NCBI GenBank assembly: GCA_018064245.1
Contig: JAGHVO010000077.1
Coordinates: 1-37,388, forward strand
Direction: 5' to 3'
DNA: 37,388 nt
From: Candidatus Colimorpha pelethequi
GTDB taxonomy: Bacteria; Bacteroidota; Bacteroidia; Bacteroidales; P3
Shown here: positions 30,956 through 37,388 of the stretch, piece by piece
Position numbering within the stretch: the first letter of the stretch is position 1
Layout: every line of letters begins with the position of its first letter
Program-made: the position numbers and the translations under genes
The notes under the pieces: model-generated
Told to the model about the DNA's origin: nothing
The model's input: the letters and a program-made list of their open reading frames with translations, nothing else
The model's database searches: none

Positions 30956-32218
30956 TTATTTCTTGCCTTTCTTGGAGGATTTGGAATCGCTCTGGTCGAT
31001 GCCGAGTTTCTTGGCGATTTCGGCGGGAAGTGCGTTTTTGTGGACCACGATGTTCATGGTCTTGTAGCGTACAAATGCTTTGCTGGCGAAGAACATGCCG
31101 TGATAGGGCTCGAAATCGGTGCCCCAGCTGTTCTTGACCATGTAGTATTCATTGCCCATCTGGTCTTTGGCGGTGCCGTAGATCAACATGCCGTGATCGT
31201 CGGTGGTTTCGCGGTTGTCGAAAGCCTGCTGACGTTCTTCCTGGCTAACCCAACGCTGAGGAGTGGGGTGCTTGGCGGCTTCGTCCTGGATGGCTTTGGC
31301 TTTCATGCCAGTCCAATGAGCCATGTCGCTACCCATGGAGGCGCTTACCTCGGTGGCGGGCAATACGCAGAAACCTTTGCGGACACCCATACGGAAACCT
31401 TGTTCGCTGACATCGCTGCCCCAAGCTACGGTGTAGCCGTTCTCGATGGCGTTGTCAAAAATCTGCATCATCTCATCCAAAGTAACATTGTAGCAGGTTG
31501 CGTGACGCCAGTTGTCCTGAATTTCGAGCACGAACTTCTCATAGAAAGGATGGTGGGTGTAGCTGGTGATGCTTACATAGTCGTCGGGGTTGAGTCCGAG
31601 GCTCTCATAGAAACTCTTGGGAGTGTATTCTTTGCCTTGGTAGTTGAATTTCTCAGGAATCTGGCCCAGATATACGGAATGTACAGCTGCGATGGCTTTG
31701 GCGCAAAGAAGACCGCCTTCGGGTGAACTCTGGAGTTTGGTCAGCTTGTCGTTCTTTGCAATGGCTGCAACCATGGCGTCGGTGAGGGCGCTGAGCTCGG
31801 TGTGGTCGGAAAGGGTGTCGCCATACATGGCACCGGGACGCATCAACTCTTCGGGTACGAGACCGAAGGTCTTCATGCCGTAGATGACATCGTAGAACGA
31901 ACCACCTTGGCTGAAGCTGATGTCACCGTTGGTGCGGATGGCGGCTGTGGCACGGTCGTTGTAGGTCTTCTCGACGATGTACATTTCGCTGAAATCGTAC
32001 TCGCCTTTGTTCATGCGGAGCAATTCGGCTTCGATGAAACCCAGTCCGCTGTAGCACCAGCAGGTGCCGGCACGATGTTGGTCCTTGACGGAGGTTACGG
32101 GCAACTCTTTCACAATGGTGAATTTGTAGCCTTCCTCTTGCTCTTCGGCTTTCTGCTCCTGAGCAATCACGCTACCGCACATCAAAGCGGCAGTCAGTAA
32201 TACAAATACTTTTTTCAT
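30956..32218 (-). CDS. Exported C1-family (bleomycin hydrolase-like) cysteine peptidase
   Basis: 420 aa with signal peptide MKKVFVLLTAALMCGSVIAQ. Papain-like catalytic set: Q47, C53 in GTCWCYS, His in DDHGMLIYG and Asn in VKNSWG. C1B/bleomycin-hydrolase-type peptidases are usually cytosolic aminopeptidases; secreted versions are common in Bacteroidales. The residue two after the nucleophile is Cys (CWC), where Ser or Ala is usual. The protein ends in a Lys-rich tail (SKSSKKGKK). It follows the phosphoribosyltransferase-fold gene by only 30 bp, so the two are probably co-transcribed. Confidence 0.92.
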   Translation of the reverse strand: MKKVFVLLTAALMCGSVIAQEQKAEEQEEGYKFTIVKELPVTSVKDQHRAGTCWCYSGLGFIEAELLRMNKGEYDFSEMYIVEKTYNDRATAAIRTNGDISFSQGGSFYDVIYGMKTFGLVPEELMRPGAMYGDTLSDHTELSALTDAMVAAIAKNDKLTKLQSSPEGGLLCAKAIAAVHSVYLGQIPEKFNYQGKEYTPKSFYESLGLNPDDYVSITSYTHHPFYEKFVLEIQDNWRHATCYNVTLDEMMQIFDNAIENGYTVAWGSDVSEQGFRMGVRKGFCVLPATEVSASMGSDMAHWTGMKAKAIQDEAAKHPTPQRWVSQEERQQAFDNRETTDDHGMLIYGTAKDQMGNEYYMVKNSWGTDFEPYHGMFFASKAFVRYKTMNIVVHKNALPAEIAKKLGIDQSDSKSSKKGKK

Positions 32219-32248
32219 TGGATATTTTTTTTGATTTATAAATTGACA

Positions 32249-33076
32249 TTACACAATATCAGCCACTTTGTTGTTCCCGATAAGGCTGTAGATTACAATG
32301 TTGTTGCTATCGTTGATGCAGCGCAGACAGTTGAGCAAGTGGTAGATGGTTGTCCCACTGGTGACGATGTCGTCGAATAGCAAGACGTTGGAGTTTGTAA
32401 GAAGTTGGTATTGCTGTTCTTGCGATTTGTTTGGAAATTTGTAGAAGTTTTTAATGTAGTTGCGGTATTTTGATTTCTTGACATCTCGGGCAATGGAGAA
32501 ATAGTCCTTTTGGTGAATTGCCTCCATTATCTCGTTGATGGAACGGAGTGTTTCTTGCTGGGCTGCAGGCGCAAAACGTGGTTGCCCGTTGGGCAGTTTT
32601 GAGTCCAAGACTTCCACTTGAAAGCGGTCGTAGTCAAACTGTATGTTTTGCGGCAGTTCTTTGAGCATCTCCATTTCGATGATGTCTGGGGATGAGATTC
32701 TTGCGATATTTGCCATCAGCCTACGGTTGATTTCCGAGAGCGATTTTGGATAGACAAATGCCTTGAAGGTCGGAAGGTTTACGTTCTGGTCAAGTGCGCC
32801 AATGGCATTGTTGAGCAACAAGGAGAAATCTTCGCTTCGTTGGAAGTTTTCTTCAAACTTGATGTGTTTGATGAATTGGGTGCGCAGGGAGGAGTCAACA
32901 TCAGGAGCAAACTCGTAACTATAATAGTAACAACGTCCAAAAGCATTGAGTTGATGAATGTTCTGCTTGAGAGATACGTTGCTGGTTTGTGCGTCGTTGG
33001 AAAAATCAAATACAAAATTCCCCTTGTCGGCGTCGTAAGTGACACCCTCGATGAGAATATGTTGTTGATTTTTCAT
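32249..33076 (-). CDS. Phosphoribosyltransferase-fold protein of unknown substrate
   Basis: 275 aa. The C-terminal part carries a type I PRTase PRPP-binding loop, VLLFDDIVTSGTTI (231-244), preceded by a basic helix region (KKSKYRNYIKNFYKF). The N-terminal 100 residues are unfamiliar. The overall layout is reminiscent of ComF-type or effector-type PRTases rather than a purine/pyrimidine enzyme. There is no signal peptide, although both neighbouring genes encode exported peptidases. The ATG at 33076 is preceded by a GAGATTAGGAGATTTAAATT word stretch. Confidence 0.78.
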   Translation of the reverse strand: MKNQQHILIEGVTYDADKGNFVFDFSNDAQTSNVSLKQNIHQLNAFGRCYYYSYEFAPDVDSSLRTQFIKHIKFEENFQRSEDFSLLLNNAIGALDQNVNLPTFKAFVYPKSLSEINRRLMANIARISSPDIIEMEMLKELPQNIQFDYDRFQVEVLDSKLPNGQPRFAPAAQQETLRSINEIMEAIHQKDYFSIARDVKKSKYRNYIKNFYKFPNKSQEQQYQLLTNSNVLLFDDIVTSGTTIYHLLNCLRCINDSNNIVIYSLIGNNKVADIV

Positions 33077-33103
33077 GGGAAACGGGAGATTAGGAGATTT
33101 AAA

Positions 33104-33184
33104 TTGACCTTGACCTTGACCTTAACCTTAACTTTAACTTCTATTCACAGATCACGGTTCACGGTTCACGGTTCACAGTTCACA
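33104..33184. repeat. TGACCT hexamer tract followed by TTCACGG heptamer tract
   Basis: 33104-33142 holds about six hexamers (TGACCT, TGACCT, TAACCT, TAACTT and the like), the reverse orientation of the AAGGTC tract at 10903. 33144-33184 holds about five heptamers (ACAGATC, then ACGGTTC three times, then ACAGTTC). The heptamers end 3 nt before the stop codon of the downstream peptidase gene (33188). Confidence 0.85.
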
Positions 33185-33187
33185 AAT

Positions 33188-34588
33188 TTACTCTTCGGGA
33201 GCGAACATGGGATCCCATGCGGGAAGCATGATGGGCTTCTGGTTGAGCAGGGCGAGAATGTTGGCGGGAATGTATTTCTCTTCAAGCACTACGCGGAACA
33301 TGTATTCGTTGAACCAGGCGTTGGTCATGATGAGGAAACCTTGATAGCCGTAGCTGCTACCCCAACTGTTCTCTACCATCCATTTCAGGGGCTTGCCGTC
33401 TTTGTCGAGATCCACGGCGCAGAGGGTCATGGCATGGCTGCTGCCGCTGGCGAAGGTCTTTACGCGCTGCTCCTTGTTCATTCCGAAAGTGGTGCCGAAA
33501 AGGGATGCATAGTCGTAGTTGTTCTCATCCATGAAGCCTTTGTCGCGGTTGAGGAACTTGGCGACGTCGCAGCTGAAATACATGTTGGTGCTGTCCTTGA
33601 TGGAGGCGATGCACATGGGTGCGATTTCGTCCATTGGCAGGTTGAGGTATTTCCAGTTCTGACCGTCATAGACGTGGCGGTCGTATTGGATTTCATATAC
33701 TTTGTAGTATTCGCGGGTGGGGTCGTTCATCACCATGTAGAACTTGCTGAAATCAACCTTGGCGAATTTCTCGTAGAAGGATTTCGGGGTGTAAGTGGCG
33801 GTCTCTACAATCTCACCTTTGGCGTTTTTCTGGGTCCAGGTGAATTCTGCGGGAGGTTCGCCGAAAGTGAGGGCGAGCATACGATAGATGGTGCTGAGCA
33901 TCTCGGTCTTGCGAGCCTGCAACTTTTGAGGAGTCATACCTTTCTGGGCTGCCATCTCGCGGAGTTCCAGACCGTCTTCACGCAATTTGAGCTGGATGAG
34001 GCTGCTGATGCTGCTGGTGTTGTTGGTGTTGTAGGTCTCGGGCATGGCTTCGGCGGGCACCAAACCATATTTCTCCACCAAGTTGGCGATGCCGGTAAAT
34101 TGGCCGCCGTCGCTCAGTGGGTTCTTGAAGAGCCATTCCACTTCCTTGTCGGTGAAATCCTTTTTGTAGGTGTCGATGACGGCTTGCAGGAACAGGTTGC
34201 TCTTTTCCAACTGGTCGTAGAAGAAGGTGTAGGCCTGTGAAAACTGGAAGTCGGCGGGCAGTTTGTGCTGGCGGATGGCCTTGTTGCGCAAAACGTTCAT
34301 GCCAGTGAACATCCAGCAGCGGCCACTTGACTTTTGGTCGGTGATGGCTTTGCTTTCCACTTTGTTGGAGAAGTGAGAGTCGAATGCACCGGCGTTCTCG
34401 TAGTTGAGAGCTAATTTTGCAGGACTGTTGGTAACGAGGATGTTACGCAAAGCCTTGTCGGAGGCATTGCTGCCGTAGGATTTTTTCATCTGTTGCATCA
34501 TTTCGGGCGTGATGCCGCCGTTGTTCTGAGCTTGAGCAAGTGTGGCGATGCAAACTGCCGCAGCAATGAGGAGTATTCTAATTTTCAT
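33188..34588 (-). CDS. Exported aminopeptidase C / bleomycin hydrolase homologue
   Basis: 466 aa, signal peptide MKIRILLIAAAVCIATLAQA. Papain-like catalytic set: Q85, C91 (SSGRCWMF), His in SSHAMTL, Asn in VENSWG. Length and the KVESKAITDQKSSGRCW and ANILALLNQKPI phrases fit the PepC/C1B family, which forms hexameric barrels and trims N-terminal residues. Probably periplasmic because of the signal peptide. The C-terminus (LPAWDPMFAPEE) is longer than the self-compartmentalising tail of cytosolic PepC. It is driven from a -7 box at 34738-34745. Confidence 0.93.
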   Translation of the reverse strand: MKIRILLIAAAVCIATLAQAQNNGGITPEMMQQMKKSYGSNASDKALRNILVTNSPAKLALNYENAGAFDSHFSNKVESKAITDQKSSGRCWMFTGMNVLRNKAIRQHKLPADFQFSQAYTFFYDQLEKSNLFLQAVIDTYKKDFTDKEVEWLFKNPLSDGGQFTGIANLVEKYGLVPAEAMPETYNTNNTSSISSLIQLKLREDGLELREMAAQKGMTPQKLQARKTEMLSTIYRMLALTFGEPPAEFTWTQKNAKGEIVETATYTPKSFYEKFAKVDFSKFYMVMNDPTREYYKVYEIQYDRHVYDGQNWKYLNLPMDEIAPMCIASIKDSTNMYFSCDVAKFLNRDKGFMDENNYDYASLFGTTFGMNKEQRVKTFASGSSHAMTLCAVDLDKDGKPLKWMVENSWGSSYGYQGFLIMTNAWFNEYMFRVVLEEKYIPANILALLNQKPIMLPAWDPMFAPEE

Positions 34589-34916
34589 TGTTGAATATTA
34601 AGTTTAAGTATTAAGTTTACAGTTTTAAGTTTTAAGCTGTTAGTTAATGGCTCACAATTCACACAAGTGCTTGGATAAAATTAGTCGGTTCTCAGTGCGC
34701 TGATTACCGTTCGACAATTCCAAATCACTTCATTTTGCAAAGATACAAAAAAAAATGAAATTATCGTTTTACGATAAGAAAACAATGCGAAAAAGTTTGA
34801 TAAGTGGCTGAATCACATAGGAAACGGCCGTTTTCTTTCGATTGTCAAGATGGGGCGCTTTCGTGCTGAAATCAGCAATCGAAACGGCGCAAGCATTCGA
34901 TATTTAAATGTTTAAT
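34589..34916. other. Intergenic region with several palindromes
   Basis: No gene seen. It contains TTAAGTTTAAGTATTAAGTTT words next to the peptidase start (34597-34640), the minus-strand -7 box at 34738-34745, TTATCG/CGATAA (34760-34776) near the -33 region, the 12 bp palindrome AAACGGCCGTTT (about 34832-34843), and a TTTCG..TGCTGA/TCAGCA..CGAAA stem at 34859-34884 that may terminate the receptor gene. Confidence 0.55.
34738..34745 (-). promoter_or_regulatory. -7 box (TATCTTTG) for the 34.6 kb peptidase gene
   Basis: Minus-strand TATCTTTG, 150 nt upstream of the ATG. An inverted repeat TTATCG-TTTTA-CGATAA occupies the -33 region and could be an operator. Confidence 0.5.
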
Positions 34917-37223
34917 TTACCTTGTTTTTACAATGCCGTCGTCGTAGCCGCTGTTTTGAAGTTTCTTGTCTAATTTGTTGTATTCCTTGCCAAAGTTGAT
35001 TTGCCAAGTGACACCTAACACGACCATATTGCCATTGTCTTTTGTGTAATTGTAATAATGAGAGGGTCGGATATCCGAAAGTCCAAAAGATTCGTATTTG
35101 TAACCCATTGCATTGAAAGGACAATGCCACATTAAAACCAAGTACAGGTTTTTCCATTGGTATTGCACGAAAACGGATTGGCTACGCTCGCTGTCCATAT
35201 ATGTCTCACCTGAAAGCGTCCATTCTGGAAGTATGCCGAAATTGGCACCGGACACCCAATGATGCCAATGCCCTAAAAGCGACACCATGCAAGAGAAGTT
35301 GTTTCTGTAATGTTCGTAATCTGTTCCTTTTGAGTGCTCTCCCTTGAATTTTCCCGAGACGGATATGTTCAGCCAATTCCAAATGTCTTGCATTCCCGCT
35401 TCCATTCTAATATATGCTTGGTCGTCGAGAATGCCATTGTGAGGTTGTTTGACAAATAATGACAATTCGGAATCGTAATGATAGAGGTCAACCATAGGAT
35501 TGAATATGTTGAAGTACCCGCTCTTGAGAGTGATGAATTTTTTGTTTGCGGCATATCTGAGTTGCATCCAGCAAGCCATATTTTGCGCAGGTCTAAGTGA
35601 CGGATTTCCCGTTGTGGCTTCCATTTCGTCCACCCTTTGCAAAATCGGAGAAAGCGAACTCAGAGAAGGCAGATCTGGGGAATAGTCGGCATACAGTATT
35701 GCCGACCAATGCTCTGCGATATTCCAATTCAATTGAACTGTACTTAAGTTTCTTACATAGTATTTGCTTCCATCGCCTTCTTGTGTGGCAAACAATTTGG
35801 CTCCAGTTCCTATTGAATAATAGATTTTTTCCCCAATTGGACCTTGGATTCCGAGGTAAGCATAGGCATTGTCTTTAACCAGAATGTCAACTGCATCATA
35901 CAGAATGTAATCGTTGCTGGCGAAATTGTGCTGGTATTGGAGTCCGATGTTGCCAAATGCCTTGCCTAAAGGCTGTCCGTAGAGTGCTTCCCCGCTGATG
36001 ACATAGCCGTTATTTTTCGTATTTGTATTATAAGATTGTCCGTTGTTGTACGTTAAACAATCTTCATATTTTACTTGGGAATATGCCCCCGACAAGTCAA
36101 ATTCTATTGAGCGGCCTTTTTTGAGCTTGCGAATGTAGTACAATTCCAAGGATGGCGAAATAGACTGGTTTGTTACCGTATCGGTCATTGCCGTCTGAAT
36201 TGTCAAGTCATTCTGCAAAGTGGTCGTGTTCCCAATAAGTTTTGAATGGCTTAGGAGTGAACCTCCACCTAAGGTTGCTACAAACATTGACGAGTCGTTA
36301 TGTTGATACGTGTATTCTATATTGAGGTAATGATTTGTGTATCCAAATGGGCGATGTAAATCCTGAGTCCGTTTCGTGAGGATGTTGTCATGGAGATAGC
36401 TGACCTCATTATAGTAAGGGACGTTGGAATAGTTGCGACGGCTAAACTGGTATTCCATTGCTATTTCCGATTTGCCCCAATGATAGTTGCCACGTACATA
36501 GGCATCGTTGAATCCAGTGGTAAAGGCTGTTGTTCCTTTCGCAAGAATTTCTCCGCCATCTGTGGGTTCTGTGAGGATGACGTTGATGATTCCTGCCGCA
36601 CCTCGGTCAAGATAGCGAATGCCGGCATTGTCGCGATACTCTATGCGGCGTATCCTGTTCGGGTCAAGATGAATTAGGCGTGACGCTGACACCTCTCGTC
36701 CGTCAATTTGAAAAATTGGAACACCTCCATTGATTGTGATGGATTGCAAAGGAACATCCACGACAAGGCCAGGCAAATTCAATGTATTCAAATAGTTTAA
36801 TGTGATGCCGGATTCTGCAAGGCGTTGCGTGTCAGGAACTACAATATATTGGCATCCCTTTTCTGTGGTACGCGATGCGGTAATGCTGACGGCTTCCAAC
36901 ATCCGGACATCTGAAGTCATCGTTATGATTCCCAAATCTTGTGGTCCGCAAATTATTTGTAACGTGTCGAAACCGATGGCAACTGCCTGAAGACGGACGT
37001 TTTGGTGCACTCCCGTAAAGCAGAATCGTCCGCTGTCGTCACTCGCTTGCGCTTCAATGAATTGACCTGTAGCGATGTCGGATAAGGTCAATTTCGCAAA
37101 AACAATAGGATTTTTTTGCTCATCAACTAACACTCCCCGTAATCGTCCGTCGGCATCTTGCGCATAGCAGCAGTGAATACAGAAGAAAATGCTTAGAAGT
37201 GTGATCGGAATCAACTGTTTCAT
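34917..37223 (-). CDS. Outer-membrane beta-barrel receptor (TonB-dependent-like, OMP_b-brl type)
   Basis: 768 aa. Signal peptide MKQLIPITLLSIFFCIHCCYA, then a carboxypeptidase-regulatory-like domain (about 27-105; GVLVDEQKNPIVFAKLTL), a plug-like region (about 115-235; INGGVPIFQIDGREV and RRIEYRDNAGIRYLDRGAAGIINVIL), and a long beta-barrel of alternating polar and aromatic strands ending VLGVTWQINFGKEY. The barrel ending and size match the OMP_b-brl_3 group found with two-component or ECF systems. No SusD partner is adjacent, so a glycan-specific role is not supported. Ligand unknown. Confidence 0.9.
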   Translation of the reverse strand: MKQLIPITLLSIFFCIHCCYAQDADGRLRGVLVDEQKNPIVFAKLTLSDIATGQFIEAQASDDSGRFCFTGVHQNVRLQAVAIGFDTLQIICGPQDLGIITMTSDVRMLEAVSITASRTTEKGCQYIVVPDTQRLAESGITLNYLNTLNLPGLVVDVPLQSITINGGVPIFQIDGREVSASRLIHLDPNRIRRIEYRDNAGIRYLDRGAAGIINVILTEPTDGGEILAKGTTAFTTGFNDAYVRGNYHWGKSEIAMEYQFSRRNYSNVPYYNEVSYLHDNILTKRTQDLHRPFGYTNHYLNIEYTYQHNDSSMFVATLGGGSLLSHSKLIGNTTTLQNDLTIQTAMTDTVTNQSISPSLELYYIRKLKKGRSIEFDLSGAYSQVKYEDCLTYNNGQSYNTNTKNNGYVISGEALYGQPLGKAFGNIGLQYQHNFASNDYILYDAVDILVKDNAYAYLGIQGPIGEKIYYSIGTGAKLFATQEGDGSKYYVRNLSTVQLNWNIAEHWSAILYADYSPDLPSLSSLSPILQRVDEMEATTGNPSLRPAQNMACWMQLRYAANKKFITLKSGYFNIFNPMVDLYHYDSELSLFVKQPHNGILDDQAYIRMEAGMQDIWNWLNISVSGKFKGEHSKGTDYEHYRNNFSCMVSLLGHWHHWVSGANFGILPEWTLSGETYMDSERSQSVFVQYQWKNLYLVLMWHCPFNAMGYKYESFGLSDIRPSHYYNYTKDNGNMVVLGVTWQINFGKEYNKLDKKLQNSGYDDGIVKTR

Positions 37224-37388
37224 GATATTCAGATGTTCAGACTTTCGGATATTTAGACTCGCTGCATCTAAAAATCTGTATGTCTAAAGATTTTACATTG
37301 CAAAAATACGCAACATTTTTCGAATTTTTAAGCAAAATGTTAATTTTTTTTTTTTTTTTCGTATGCGCAAATAATTATAATATAATGT
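37224..37388. other. Upstream region of the receptor gene, window end
   Basis: ATTCAGATGTTCAGACTTTC words adjoin the start codon. A minus-strand -7 box TATTTTTG lies at 37301-37308 (about 78 nt upstream). A T16 run is present at about 37344-37360. No gene is visible in the last 165 bases. Confidence 0.5.

Noticed and set aside
32840..34240. 466-codon open frame antisense to the C1 peptidase gene
   Set aside because: The sense strand encodes a complete peptidase with signal peptide and catalytic residues; the antisense frame also reads through the TGACCT repeat as a TL-repeat peptide.
34917..37223. SusC of a polysaccharide utilisation locus
   Set aside because: No SusD-like gene is adjacent, the protein is shorter than typical SusC, and the barrel end resembles the OMP_b-brl group instead.

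Overview
The window looks like chromosomal DNA of a member of the Bacteroidales (Bacteroidota). Three things in the sequence point there. The primary sigma factor is very short (286 aa, no region 1.1). Many genes have a -7 box of the form TAnnTTTG, and Shine-Dalgarno-like leaders are not evident. The envelope repertoire is typical: lipoproteins, a TonB/OMP-type barrel, secreted C1 peptidases and a GH2 beta-mannosidase. No tRNA, rRNA or CRISPR array was seen. Layout: (1) 1-6.6 kb is a housekeeping block: folD and ffh on the minus strand, then rpoD, rsmG and a lipoprotein beta-mannosidase on the plus strand. A family of hairpin-rich imperfect repeats fills the ffh/rpoD gap. (2) 6.7-10.4 kb holds an ECF sigma factor, an overlapping small membrane protein (candidate regulator) and two exported proteins of unknown function; the last of these has a -7 box only 4 nt before its ATG. 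(3) 10.4-18.4 kb is core metabolism and RNA modification: a DUF486 membrane protein, cinA, nadC, a YihY/BrkB-like membrane protein, a THUMP-type rRNA methyltransferase, queG and a B12-type radical SAM protein. (4) 18.5-22.5 kb has two lipoproteins, a large protein of unknown function and about 1 kb of non-coding DNA rich in long inverted repeats. (5) 22.5-28 kb is the accessory-looking part. It has a compact operon of unknown genes: a 72 aa protein, a 97 aa protein, a 540 aa tail-anchored protein with a split zinc ribbon, and a 125 aa protein. A 58 aa membrane peptide and a probably frameshifted small gene follow. After these comes an AAA_14/DUF4143 ATPase gene lying between two roughly 210-235 bp direct repeats. 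(6) 28-31 kb has a PTPS/QueD-like protein with a C-terminal zinc ribbon and no catalytic Cys, a lipoprotein, and an MNT/HEPN (MntA-HepT, type VII) toxin-antitoxin pair. (7) 31-37.2 kb has two exported bleomycin-hydrolase-like C1 peptidases flanking a phosphoribosyltransferase-fold protein, then an outer-membrane beta-barrel receptor. The most pervasive unexplained feature is a set of degenerate short tandem words (GATTTGAA, heptamers built on TCAC, AAGGTC, TTAAGTTT and others). They sit in most intergenic gaps, often directly against start or stop codons. The strongest candidates for something undescribed are these word repeats, the 23.0-25.6 kb unknown operon, and the repeat-bounded ATPase cassette. 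All functional statements come from reading motifs in the sequence; no database search was run.
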